A DNA stretch of 64,000 nucleotides from Lateolabrax maculatus (GCA_031216445.1 CM062204.1:14877001-14941000), one strand, 5' to 3'; numbered from the stretch's first letter, positions 23,380 through 35,040 are shown. Notes: generated by a model from the letters alone, not told the origin. Numbers and translations are program-made.

Positions 23380-25020
23380 GTGAAGGTTTGTATACATTGT
23401 GCTGGTGCTAAGGGATCAGCCAAAAACTGCAGTTGACCTTGGACATTTTTATTGGAATTGTGTCGGTAGGAAAGAGCTTGGGGCCAAGTTGCCTGCTGCT
23501 GTTGAAAGCAAACACAACTGTGGGAAAAAAAATATATACAAAAAACTTTTTCAAATGTGTAATGTTCATGTGTAACATGAGCTAGAGAACCAAAGGGAAG
23601 TAAACTAAAGCAGATTCAAGTGGATCAGAGTGTGCTTTGTTTGTGTATCTGAGCAATCCTGATGCCTGTGCTTTTGGCCTCTGGCCCTTAGATAGCATAT
23701 TGTCGTTTATTTTTGTTTTGTTTTTATTAATATCTATTAAGTGCACATGTGTAATTTTGTAGCTTATGTTTTCCTCCCTTTAAATGTAAGGCCTATCTTC
23801 ACACATCAAATTAGAGGCTTTCCGTTGACATTATTTACTGTGTTGAAATACCAAGGTAGTTAAACTATTGGTTTGAGTATCCTAATCTGCTTGAAAATAC
23901 TTGGCTGAGATTAAGCAAATGACTGCTGTTCTTACCCTTTCTCAGTATGCACTGATGATAAACCCTGAGAAATCTAAATGCTGGTTTTACCTGCCATTGA
24001 TTTTGTGGTGCCTGCTTAATGGCTATTAGTGCAACAGTGTTTGTTTTGTGGCTGCTCCCAAGTGAGGCTATTTGTGTACCATCTCCACTTTTCCTGCAAC
24101 CATTCCTACACCCTTTTGCTGTGATAAATAACATGACTTTGGTTAACTTGTTTCACTAAATGGACACTGTGGAAAAGGAGATGTAATGAGGGAATCACTG
24201 TTTGCTTCTGTCTTAGTTGTACAGCCCAATATCACACAGTAAATATAGAGGTTTTGTCATCAGTAGAAACCAAGCTGGGGAAAACATTTTGCTGGCTTAG
24301 CTACATTTAACTTCTCATGGGAAATTCCATTTTAAGACTGCAATGCTGAAACACACCATACTGCTCTGAGGTGTCCATCTTTGGGTATGGATCAATATGG
24401 CTTATAATAGATCTGTTTGGGTATGTTTCACACTGTAGTCTGTGCTCATCTTGATTCCACACCCCTCAGCTCGAATAGAATAACACAGGCTCAGGGATTG
24501 TTTATTGGGAGAAAACAATGCTTATACATTTCTAACTCACTGTAGAAACTCCCTTCCAGGGCTTAAAGATTTGACCATATCATGATATGTTTAACAAAAC
24601 TGCCAGACTGCAGCAGGGAGTGGATGTCATGTCTTTGAGACAGTGTTTCTCTGATTAAACAAAGGTTGTTGCAGGTAATACTGTGGCCAGATTTCAGAGA
24701 GCTGAATATTCAAAGTCCCTGAAATGAACCCTTATAATTTAAAAATGTCCTGATGAAAAATGAGCTCCTGAGCTCTGGTAATGCTGAGACCAGCATTGCT
24801 TCCAGGCCCAATGTGACTAGAGGCTGGCAGGGTGGTGACTCTGCTTCATAAAGAGGCTGAGGAAAGTCTTCTTACACTAAATTGTAAATCTTTACCACTG
24901 CACCATCAATATCATCTTGGAAATGTAGTGTAGTCCTGAAGCTGCTCCATACTTGACAGGAGAGCCTTACAAAGGGATTTTTCTTTTTTACTGGCCCATC
25001 TTGTCCGTTTAGTCTGACCT
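23380..25020. other. Repeat-poor non-coding DNA
   Basis: Free of microsatellites. At 23400-23630 two frames are open at once, one containing TAVDLGHFYWNCVGRKELGA; this may be part of the relic upstream. The rest, to 25020, shows no exon or family I recognise. Confidence 0.3.
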
Positions 25021-25026
25021 GAATTG

Positions 25027-25081
25027 GACTAGTTTAAGACTAGTTTAAGACTAGTCTAATTCAAGTCTTAGACTAGTCTTA
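25027..25081. repeat. 11-bp minisatellite, five units
   Basis: Units of consensus GACTAGTTTAA start at 25027, 25038, 25049, 25060 and 25071. The first three and the fifth keep GACTAGT; the fourth is degenerate. ACTAGT is itself a palindrome, so the array also carries many inverted pairings. Confidence 0.85.
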
Positions 25082-25082
25082 T

Positions 25083-25140
25083 TCCACATAGATAGTCAAA
25101 AAACAAAACAAAACAAACAACAACAACAACAAAAAAAACC
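25083..25140. repeat. A-rich simple sequence with (CAA)n
   Basis: AAAACA/AAACAA words passing into CAACAACAACAAC and a poly-A stretch. Confidence 0.85.
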
Positions 25141-25201
25141 ATTTTAAACCCAATAACTTGCATCTAACCAACCCCCAGGCTATCTTGGAGCTAAGAGCTG
25201 T

Positions 25202-25215
25202 GTTTCCATGGTAAC
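25202..25215. promoter_or_regulatory. RFX X-box-like site
   Basis: GTTTCCATGGTAAC differs at two positions from the palindromic X-box GTTGCCATGGCAAC bound by RFX factors. No linked exon is visible, so activity is unsupported. Confidence 0.2.
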
Positions 25216-26500
25216 GATCGATGACTCCTGCTGACAACTGACAATCAACTGTCAACTGATAACAGCTGATAAATAGAGCTCATGGTTTCTTGGCAATGTT
25301 GTGAAGTGAGCATTGACTGAAATTTAGAGCTCAATACCCCCTTGAAAATATTGATATATTTTTTGCTATTGCTACACTTTTCAAAACATCTGTTACAGAA
25401 AGGGATAAAGTTTGTGCTGAAGTGAACAGAGTTGAGAAGTATGAAGCTGTAGCTCTGTTAGCCATCTTTTACTTTGAAGCATGCCTCAATTTACCCAGAA
25501 ATGATAACAAATTAGTCCAGCTTAAGCGTAATTTAGAAGCTTTATTGATGAACACGTAGTTCCTAAAGAATTGCAGGTTCTGAGCGATAGCGAGATTTTT
25601 TTAATTTAATGTTTTATTGATCTTGATGTGGACTGATTCATATAAACTGAATAAATATGTGATGTCATGTTTGGTCCTGCCCCTTTCCATGCTGCAAAAC
25701 ATGGACTTAGAAGCAGTTTACCCCCAAGATGCCCAGAGGACGCAATGAAGGAAACAGAGGAACACAAAGAGAAAAGATGTGGAAAGGATAAATGTTAGAT
25801 CGAAAAACACTGAATGCATGTATTATGACATCTGCCCCTAGGGAGCTGTAGAAAACCTTACATACTCCTGTAATCAAGTCACACACTGCAGAGACTACAT
25901 ACCCCCCCCCCCAACACACACACACAAGACAGAAAGTAGCATCTCATGAGCCATAATTGGCTGAGTGCATTGACCTTGTTCAGTGTGTTTGTGTGTGCGT
26001 GAGCATGCATTTAAGTGCTTATACAGGTTTCCAGGCAGGCTTAGACGCCAGGTCTCTGAAATTTCTCATTTAGCTGCGTAAGCATCTTTTTATTCCTACC
26101 GTATTAAAATTATATGTGATGATGGATGGACCTTTAATAGATGGAGCCCCTGGGCTCTTAAACCATGCGTGTGTATGTCTAGGTTTGTATGTGTGAGAGC
26201 TTGAACGTGTTTGTACGAGCCTAGTCGTGTGTGTGTGTGTGTGGAGAGAGAGAGACAAAATTATGTGGGTCTCCTGTCATTTTGGTTAGAAGCCTAATGC
26301 GAGATGGGGGATGGAAGGATACACAGAGAAGGAAAATGAGGGGAATGTAATACTGACCTTAAATGAACAGATCTTAGAAAACACACTCTTACTCTTTCTA
26401 CACCTTACTGTATACTGTACTTGTGTAATGTGCAACTACACACACGACACAAAGGTATTTGCACATTGCCATTAATACACAAAGCAGGCACAAGTACCAA
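25215..26500. other. Non-coding DNA
   Basis: Contains a poly-C/CA patch at about 25902-25926 and a short TG-GA compound repeat at about 26227-26254. No exon recognised. Confidence 0.4.
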
Positions 26501-26501
26501 G

Positions 26502-26553
<52 letters not shown>
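26502..26553. repeat. (CA)n microsatellite
   Basis: Pure CA run of about 26 units. Confidence 0.97.
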
Positions 26554-26555
<2 letters not shown>

Positions 26556-26559
26556 GTTT

Positions 26560-27840
26560 CCAAAACCCACATGCCTTTGGATGTAGAGTGCTGAGAGGAG
26601 AATTGCCCGCGGCAAGAGTTGTCCTATCTAATAACACCCTAAAATGGAGAGAATGTGGGAGAGGAGCGAGAAAGAGGACAAAAAAAAAAGAATAAAGTGC
26701 TGAATATGTATTTTGAACTGAACATGGCCGGTCAGGCAAGCAGGCTTGACAGCACAAGATGCATGGACAACCATTCACACAAATATACACATGCTCATGC
26801 ACCCAAAAAGACAAAACCGCACACACACATACAAACCACAGATACGCATAGACACATATACAATGTCAGGATAAAGGATATGACGCCCGTCTTGATCTGG
26901 GCTGCTAACAGTCTTGCAGCTCTAGGGCTATATGAAGACAGAAATATAGGCTGATCTCTCAGCCTGAGCAAACACTCACATTATACACTACACCAATACA
27001 TAGTTGCATCCACACGCAATCACACTCCCATGCACAGAATCGATTTCCTCCACTTTTATACTATTATAACATACACAAACCAATGGTCTAAAACATCCCT
27101 AATAGGCTTCTATTTAATGTGTTTACAAACAAAAGAAAAATGAAAAATATTCAGTGAACAATTCCCTTATAGCAAAAACAAGTCACGTTGAACTGTTTCG
27201 CTGGATGAGTAACATGCATGGAGGCTATTTTTCTGTACAGAAGATGCTGATGAATATTCTAACAACCACAACAAGAAACATCACGGATTGCTTGGCTCTG
27301 TGTTCTGTGTCAACACAGTTTGCAGTCTGTGTTATCCTGTATCTATTCCTCGTCTCGCATCCAAGCAGCTAATTAGTAAGTAATGGTGCTGATTCTTCTC
27401 AATTATTATGTATAGAGTTCTGTCTAACTTAAAATCTGTACTTTTTCCTATTTGAAAATATCTTTCACAGTAGTAGGGCCCAGTGAACCGCAGTATTTAG
27501 GACAATGGCTGATTTTGTTCACGCTCTGACGAAATGGGTGAATCAATATATTCACTGTCACACCATGGTGATGTGGTGTCCTCATTCTCAGGTCAATTGG
27601 TAGAAATAATTTAACAATTTAATTTCTTTGTCTCAGACATAATAAAATATTAATGACAGCAATACACCAAGCTTAGACACAGGCCACAATATTCCTGATC
27701 TATTTATACACAAAGCAGAGTTTTGTGAACCACATTGTATATTATACCTTTTTCTTGAAATAACAATATTAGAAAATAAAGACAGTGACAATAAAGACAG
27801 CTACAAAATTGTTTTCTCTCTTTCATCTTGCATTTTCCAG
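26560..27840. other. Non-coding DNA
   Basis: CA-word-rich up to about 27050, then AT-rich and unique. No supported exon or repeat family. Confidence 0.4.
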
Positions 27841-28125
27841 ATGTGTACACCTGACAAGCCTGACAGGGCTTTAATAACATGTTTTTTGCCAATCATGATC
27901 AGATCACTATTTGGCATTAAGGGCCTTATTTTAATTGTACACGGTTGGTCTCCAAGTACACCTGCTACTTTGGTTCATGTATGTGCAGCAGTGCAAAGTG
28001 CAAAAGTGCTGGATGAAGTGGAATACAGATACGAATGTGTGGATGTGTGGGGATTAATTAATACACTCTCAGCCAGTCACATCACTGGTATCATTGCTCT
28101 GGAACAGCTGTGCCAATCACATTGA
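27841..28125 (+). other. Open frame after acceptor-like site
   Basis: TTCATCTTGCATTTTCCAG, a good splice-acceptor-like sequence, ends at 27840 and a 94-codon frame opens exactly there, ending with TGA at 28125 or just before. It contains no recognised domain. The DNA words GGCCTTATTTTAATTG and GCAGTGCAAAGTGCAAAAG resemble a degraded DNA-transposon-type fish repeat, which is the likelier explanation. Treat as unassigned. Confidence 0.15.
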
Positions 28126-28129
28126 AAAT

Positions 28130-29090
28130 GACAACAATGATTCAACAAATGAGCCACTGGCTTCTCCAGGAAATCATGTTGTTGTCTGGAAGGTGCAGAG
28201 CAGCACCACAAAACCGCAGCCAAAGGCAGATGGTGTGTTTTTTTTTAACAGTTAATTAGATATAAACACGTAATACAGAAACATTTGGTGAAGCAGTTAA
28301 TATCTTCAATTCAACACTATTTCAGGCATAATTGTACTGGATTTCATGTTGTAAATTGTCACATCTCATCTTAAAAAGCGATATGGATGATGTAATAAAA
28401 TAAGCAATTACAAAAAAATCCAAAAAAAGGTTACAAATCCAGGAGTGTCAGGAAAAACCACGAGGGACAAAAACCAACCACCAACAACAAGAACCAGAAA
28501 AAGAACAAAGGGCAGGAGGTCAAGATAACTGGAAACAAGACAGGAGAAGACTACTTCACAATAAAACAGGAAGCAAGGAATGAATCCCAATACACATAGA
28601 AACAGAAAATGGAAAACTCAGTCCTAGAAAGTCCACAGTGGATAAAGTTAAACAAGAGGGGGGATCAAAGGCCGATCAGGACACGCCTGAGATGTGGAGG
28701 ATGTCCAGAAGTCGCCACAGTCACTACCATCTGAGAGGCAAACTTGCAACAGTTAACAACTGCATTCATGCAATTACATAGGAATAAAACATTAAAAACT
28801 TAGCTAAAATGTCCAAGAGCTGTTTTGACATGAATGCTAAAGAAAAACACATGCAACGTTAACTAACCAAGCTCATGGTTTTCTGGATAAAACTTAATGG
28901 AATCATAATTTATTCATGAAACTGTCCTGACAAACACAATATTCTCTTCAAGTTTGTGTGACTTTTCCTAAAGAGATCCAGGTTTAAGTAGAACCAGCAA
29001 CATATACACTCAATTTATGTCATAGACAGATCTGATAGCCAAAACTCTTTCACAATATTTCTCTGGTTTCCTCCTGGTGTTGCAGCTCTA
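28130..29090. other. Non-coding DNA with A-rich stretch
   Basis: The plus strand at 28405-28620 is dominated by AAAC/GGAA/ACAA words. No exon seen. Confidence 0.4.
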
Positions 29091-29121
29091 CTTATTCATA
29101 AGGGATGAGGCGGCGTGGTAT

Positions 29122-29161
29122 CACGTGAAGAAAGGTGACGTCAGCTCACATCTTCTATAAA
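29122..29161 (+). promoter_or_regulatory. E-box, CRE and TATA cluster
   Basis: Within 40 bp lie CACGTG (29122-29127), a perfect CRE TGACGTCA (29136-29143) and TATAAA (29156-29161) in the order and spacing of a compact plus-strand promoter, predicting a start near 29190. Such arrays occur in gene promoters and in retroelement LTRs. Downstream there is no long open frame; a short frame begins at the ATG at 29562. No LTR pair or primer-binding site was recognised. Confidence 0.45.
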
Positions 29162-29592
29162 GACCAAAATGACAGCTACCCCACTGAGGCTTCACTTCTC
29201 ATCCCAGCTCCCAAGTCCCACTAGCTTTTCAGTGTTGTGAACTAGTTTGACAGAGTATATTGTGTGTTGGTTATTCACAGCATGAAGCTGTAGTTGAGAG
29301 ATCCGTGATTTGTGTGTAGATATTACACTGCTTGAGGGTGTAATCTTGACACCTGTAAATATTTGGAGCCTAAATATAAAACTTGCAAATAGAACACACA
29401 AAGAAACCCAACATAATCTTTGTTGTGTGGCAATGAGGTGTTTCTGTAGGGGTGAGAAGTCAGTTTTATTTTCTTTCAGTTTACTTTTCTCTTGTTTTTG
29501 TAATAGTTTAGCTTCTGTTTTTCTGTAAATCTGTAGTTTAAAGTCTTCAGTATTGATTATAATGGAATCAGATTACATTATATCAGCCCGAC

Positions 29593-29844
29593 CTAACAGA
29601 CGTAGGGCATCTGGACCAAAAATGGGTGCTGGGTGGGACAATTGATCAATTTATCCCAGGTCTCATGATGTCCAGAGAGAAAGTGTGTTAGAAGTTTTTT
29701 GTCTTCCACAACATATTCCAAAAAGTGTTCGGTGATGCGCACAACTATAAACCTGGCGAAGCAAAGAGGAATGGTGTTGATGGTGCTGCTACGTGGAACT
29801 GTTAAACAGAGAAAGACAAGTCTTTTTTTTCCTTCTTTCACCAC
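29593..29844 (-). other. Unassigned 83-codon open frame
   Basis: This minus-strand frame has a protein-like composition (for example RITEHFLEYVVEDKKLLTHF) and its ATG at 29844 lies about 35 bp downstream of a promoter-like cluster on the same strand. A short plus-strand frame (ATG at 29562) reading RPNRRRASGPKMGAGWDN and a second plus frame overlap it, so at most one is real. No family recognised. Confidence 0.2.
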
Positions 29845-29877
29845 TTCAGATGCAATTATTTGCTTACATTCTATTTC

Positions 29878-29950
29878 CCGGAAGTTGGCCTCATGCCGCT
29901 CCTTCCCAATGACATCACGCGCGTTGTGAAATGTGGTAAACTATGATTGG
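29878..29950 (-). promoter_or_regulatory. CCAAT, CRE-like and ETS sites
   Basis: Read on the minus strand the order is CCAAT (29950-29946), TGATGTCA (29917-29910) and ACTTCCGG (29885-29878), with GCGCG between the first two. This is a plausible TATA-less promoter pointing toward the 29844 ATG. The whole segment may belong to a dispersed repeat. Confidence 0.3.
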
Positions 29951-29959
29951 TCGGAGACC

Positions 29960-30855
29960 AACGTGTAGGCTGTCATATCTCTCTGTCAAGTCACGGCAAG
30001 AATTTTTGATTTTTGAATGAATTTGAAATGCTTTCAACTCAAAATGACAAACTGACAAAGTACAGCTTACACTGAAGTTAAGTCAACTATGAGAATGTAA
30101 AGCTGAGTCTGACAACCTGACAAAAAGTTCAGCAGACTTACACCTTTCAGCCAGATCAGTGAGCTTGTGTGAAGTTTCTCACTTTTAACTGATTTGATTT
30201 AAGTAACAACATGGTCTTTCTCTGTTCGCCACCATTAGGCCAAATACCAAACCCTGCTCGGGGTAAGGATCTGGGAATAGCAACGTTTTCTCCCATTATC
30301 AACCAAAAAATGCTATATTTTGCTATACTGACCTTTGTGAGTAACGCCAATGAATGTAGGCTGTTGTCTGTGCTGCATTTATAAATAGACAGGTTATAAG
30401 GTGAGTTTCAGAGTTTCTGGAACTATACAATAAAAGTCAATGAAAGAAAACTTGCTTAGCCAAATATAAGCATTCAGATACAGCTTCTGGGTTTGTTACA
30501 TAAATGCTGTTTGAATCTCTACTTCTATTACAGTTTGCCGTGTAGCCTTTCTTTGCAAAAGTATTATTAATATCTTTAATCATACTCTGCCATAACTGAC
30601 CACAATCAATAAATGTTTAAACCAAAGTTTATTTCTCTCTTTTCCCTTTCACTCCTGATATGATTTCTTATTATAATCCTTGTGTTTAGATGGAATAAGG
30701 TGTTAAGAACTGAGAGACAGGTGTATTACAGAGTATAATTGTCAGGGAGTGAACTCGTGGGTTGCATTTAGAGGTTTTCATCACCAGCCATGCCTCACTT
30801 GAAGAGATGCAATCCTTGGGTGATGTCTGAGCCTATGACTAAAATATGACGCAAA
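29960..30855. other. AT-rich non-coding DNA
   Basis: No repeat family or exon recognised. Confidence 0.4.
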
Positions 30856-30859
30856 CCAC

Positions 30860-30958
30860 AAAAATCACAAATCCTGCCATCTAATCATCCATTTGAGCAT
30901 TACCATGGGCAAGGGTAATGTTCAAATGGATGATAAGGGGATAGAATTTGTGATTTTT
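30860..30958. other. Long palindrome, 45-bp arms, 9-bp loop
   Basis: Arm 30860-30904 (AAAAATCACAAAT...GCATTACC) pairs with arm 30914-30958 at 38 of 45 positions, with the loop ATGGGCAAG at 30905-30913. The outer 13 bp and the inner 20 bp (apart from one pair) match; the mismatches cluster in the middle. A transcript would form a near-continuous hairpin. Typical interpretations are a MITE-like foldback or an inverted duplication; a precursor-type RNA is possible but unsupported. Confidence 0.85.
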
Positions 30959-31375
30959 TTTCTTTTACAAGATACCTTATTGGCCACAATGTGAATCATT
31001 CACCGTGCTAAATGGGATGTTAAATGCTAAAAAAGTATGTTTTTTATTTCACAGCTCATCTTCTGGCAACACCACTTTACCTTCTAAGTTTAATGCCCGC
31101 AGTAACACTTATAATGTGTTTGTATTTGAATATCCAAGGAGCAAGGGTAGAAGGCTGTATTGAGTTAATGTATGAATGTACAAGTGTGCGTAGGCTTAAG
31201 TATAGTGTGTTTGGGCTGCGGTGGTGAGAGTGACATTCTATGTTTGTGTGTGTCTGTGCCATGCAAAGCGAAGATGAGAGGAAGAGGTGATGCATGTTTT
31301 CCTTTTGGCTGAGGATTTCTGCCTTTAGGGGAATTCCCTCGGCAGTACCCCTCCTTGAAGCCCTGAGGCCACATT

Positions 31376-31379
31376 ACAC

Positions 31380-31449
<70 letters not shown>
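31376..31449. repeat. (CA)n microsatellite
   Basis: CA run with CCC breaks on its left, pure from about 31390 to 31448. Confidence 0.97.
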
Positions 31450-31453
<4 letters not shown>

Positions 31454-32094
31454 ACCGCTTTCAAATAACAAATGCACACACATACACACACACCAAAATC
31501 CAAACATACACACTACAAACCAGACACATAAACACAGTTTTCCCTATACATCATATTTTGTTTGGTCGTTTGCTTATGATGATATAAGGAAACACATGAA
31601 AAATGAGGATGAGGGTGTGTTGGAATGACAAAAAATAAACTTTAATCTAATCCTTATTATTCTGCAGATCCCAGTGAGCATCAGACATGTGACAGACAGG
31701 TGTCAAACTTGCCCTTCTTTCTTGGCGTTTCCTCTGTGACAGCACACACACACTTTTGTTTGGGGGTAGACTTTACAACATGAGTCATTAAAATGTTTGA
31801 GACACCAACACATACCTGCTCATGTCTACTCATTTCTCCTACATAATATATTTATATATTACTCAATTGCTTTGCCAAAAATGTTTTGGAAGAAATAGCC
31901 TAATTACTGCCTGAATGCCTTTCACTGGCAACATTTTTTCCTACCCAGGAAATGTAATATTCCTATACTGCACTGAAGTTGTAGGGAGGGGTTGAAAGTT
32001 ATCGTACAAAGCACAGGATTTCAACATCGGAACCTGGAGTCTTACATCCTTCACCCTATGTGTTGTAAGCAAGGACTAAACAAATGACATATAT
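31450..32094. other. Non-coding DNA
   Basis: CA-word-rich at first, then AT-rich. No exon recognised. Confidence 0.4.
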
Positions 32095-32160
32095 CATGTT
32101 TATTAGTGAGCTTCAGAGGTGCTGGTAGGTACATTTTGGACAGAGCCAAGTCTATTTACA
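32095..32160 (+). mobile_element. Fragment of a fish interspersed repeat
   Basis: The words TTAGTGAGCTTCAGAGGTG, CTGGTAGGTA and TTTGGACAGAGCCAAG in this order are those of a very common fish interspersed repeat as I remember it. Only a short piece is kept; an internal segment between GGTA and TTTGG appears shortened. Family name uncertain. Confidence 0.6.
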
Positions 32161-32827
32161 GGTGTCGGGGAGCAGTACGTAAAAAGTTATAGAAAGCCTT
32201 TTGTGGCTCCAGATTGTTTGAATTTGTTTGATCTGAAAATGAAAGAAATCTGGGGGTGTTGGAGTTAGCCTACTGGAACTCTGTAGCCTGCTCCTCATCT
32301 CTGCTCGAGGCCGCATTAACGGCTACTAACGTAACACTTCTGACCGAGTGCTTTTAGTTACCTAAACTTAACCTTTAAACCTTAATCATGCTTTTGTTGC
32401 CGAGAGTACACAAAGGGACAGAAAATGAAATAGGTCAACAATGAACATTTTGCAGATTCTTTCATTACAAACATCTAATTATGTTGATGAGAAATTGAAT
32501 CCAGGCAGCAGTACGTTTCCTACAAAACATATTTGCTAATGCTAATTATATGTACATGATAATAATTCAAAACTTTTAGAAGACTGTCACTTTATGTCTA
32601 GAGATTGCAGTGAAGCACAAATGTGTCAGCCATTGTAATCCTCCTGGCTGTGGGGACAGATTGCCTGCGGGACTGACTCCACTGCTTAACAAGGAGGGGA
32701 TGACAGTGATGCAGTCCACAAAATGGAAAGGAACAAAAGAAAAGCAGAAAAAAAGGACAGAACGGGAGGGATTGATTATCCTGAAGATTGAAATGAATGG
32801 CTGGGAGGGGTAGAGGTGGATACACAG

Positions 32828-32831
<4 letters not shown>

Positions 32832-32873
<42 letters not shown>

Positions 32874-32880
32874 TGTGTGT
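32832..32880. repeat. (TG)n microsatellite
   Basis: Pure TG run with one TT break near the right end. Confidence 0.97.
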
Positions 32881-33164
32881 AGTAGAGGAGGGGGTGCGGG
32901 GTAGATAAATGACATGATGTGTGACACTTTCAAATTTACAATTCTGACCCCAAACTCCCTCCGCTCTTCTCTTCCTCACAGAATGACACACACACACGCA
33001 CACACACGACACGCATGCATTGTAAATCAGGTTTGATCTGTCAGAGGAGCGTGTCTGAGCTGTCAGTTGCCAGTGTTTGAGTGTCAGATGAGTGTTTTGA
33101 GTGTCAGGAGATGAGCAAATGTATGTGTGTGTGAGTTGTAGGGTTGTGTGTGCATGTTTGAGTC

Positions 33165-33420
33165 CAATTGCTTAATAGGCGTCTGTCACTACGGAGGCTT
33201 CAGAGCTCCATCACCAGGATCCTTACTCATTTCATTTAACAGCCTCATTGTCTCCTGTGCAGTGTGCAGAGGTGGGGCTCCTTGTATCTGTCCAATTAGC
33301 AACTGTTTTTGTCTACATGAATGAAAATATCTCAGGATGTAGGGGGGTGTTTCTCAGTAACAAACTAAGCATTACAAATGCTACCTGTCGGCAAATGTCC
33401 CTTATCAAAATTTATACCCT
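33165..33420. other. Candidate conserved non-coding block
   Basis: Free of simple repeats; contains CAATTGCTTAAT, TCATTTCATTTAAC and CCAATTAGCAAC words. The composition suggests a developmental enhancer-type element, but this is inference from wording only. Confidence 0.2.
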
Positions 33421-33437
33421 GAATTAGCAATTCCACT

Positions 33438-33451
33438 GTGGAATATTCCAC
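33438..33451. promoter_or_regulatory. Perfect 14-bp palindrome GTGGAATATTCCAC
   Basis: A perfect palindrome, flanked by ATTCCAC on the left (33430-33436) and ATGGAATATG on the right, giving four GGAAT/ATTCC half-sites in about 35 bp. Such half-sites resemble TEAD-type cores. Function unproven. Confidence 0.25.
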
Positions 33452-33479
33452 TAAATGGAATATGCACTAAAGGAAAATC

Positions 33480-34850
33480 TAAATGACATTTCACCTTGTT
33501 GATGAGAAACCTGGTCATAAGAAGGTGGAAGGCATTTTCTATTTAATTTCTTACCCCACAATTCTCATTCTCTCTCACATACTAATTTATGCACAGACTT
33601 TAAATTGATGTGTTGTTTGCTATAGAGCTTTCCTGTAGATCAATGCGATAATTTTTTGTATACACATGTCATTAAAAAGTTACCTTAGGCGAGGTTTGTT
33701 AAGAATGAGTTACTTTTACTGTAGCAATTACCTGACTATGAATCATTTCAGCAACTTTATAAACAACTGCTTTAACTTCGACTTTTCAACCTAAGTTAGA
33801 ATAATTAAAGTCTCTTGTAAGTGTACTGAAAAATACCTGTTTTTTTTTAAAAGGAGCACATCAGTTTAAGCTTTTTATATCCACTCACATCCCTTGTTGT
33901 GAAGTGCAGCAATCGAAGGGAATCTGTATTAAATCCCTAATTCGTTTTCATTTTCCAAAAAACATTTCTTCTGCTCCAAAATGCATTTGACCCATCGGTT
34001 TCTGTGGCACTCGTTGCTATCATTGGTCACTTTAGATGCCTTTACTGGCTTATCAAATATTAACATCACACCAATTACCCAGCCTTGCTTGATTTAGCAA
34101 AGCTTCTTGGTTGGGATTATTTATTTTTGCTGCCATTGCTCGCCTCTGTCTCTTTGGGCTAATAACCTATTTTCTGTAGCGACAAATACATGTATTTATT
34201 ATTGCTTTACAAAAACTTTACATTTTCAGTCTTTTCTTCATCTGTAGTCATGGTAGCTATCCCTGCACATTACCAACTTCTTATTCTGTTTGTTCCAAGC
34301 AAGCCTGTTGCTGCTGCTGAAAATGTACAATGCATCATCCTCCATTGTAATAACAGGAAATATTGCAAATTATTCATTCTGAACATAAGACATAATCTAA
34401 ATATAAATATGTGAGAATACTTACAGTTAAAATATGAGTGACGATTCAGTTTGGTTGCTGTTAGTTCAGATGCTGCGACATTAAGTGCTCCAGCACTTTT
34501 TATCTTTAACTGACCTCTCCTTAATTTTGTCCTCCACTCTCTTCTCACTCTTGTCCTCATATCTTTCCTCTCTATTATCTCCACTTCTTCTTTTTGTCCT
34601 CACGCCACCTATATCCTTGTTTCTCTTCTACCGCCTACCTTTCTCTTTAATTTGAACTAACCCCTCCTATCAGTCTCCAAATCTGTCACTATTTCCTCTT
34701 TGTGTTAAACATTAATATCCCCTTTATTTTTTCGTCTTTTCTTCCCTCATTTCTTCATCTCCATGACAGACTTGAGAAGAAAGGCACAAAGCTTTGCTGT
34801 CATTCAGTGAAGGCTGATAAAGAAGTACAGGTTATAATTCCACACTGACA
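33480..34850. other. AT-rich non-coding DNA
   Basis: AT-rich; C/T-biased at 34510-34760. No exon recognised. Overlapping frames at 34190-34584 on both strands indicate chance. Confidence 0.4.
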
Positions 34851-34899
34851 CTTACACACATGCACTCGCACACATACACACACACATACGTGCACACTT

Positions 34900-35040
34900 T
34901 TGATTCATGCCATCAATTATATCAATCACATATTAAACAGCAAGTGTTATCTTAGTGCTTAATTACCAATTAACAATGAATGATTAACTGCCAATTTACA
35001 TCACGCAGCTAGTAGATTGAAAATGTGGGCAGAGGCAGTG
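34900..35040. other. ATTA-rich candidate regulatory block
   Basis: Contains CTTAATTACCAATTAACAAT and GATTAACTGCCAATTT words, i.e. several homeodomain-like cores in 60 bp. Possible conserved element. Confidence 0.2.
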
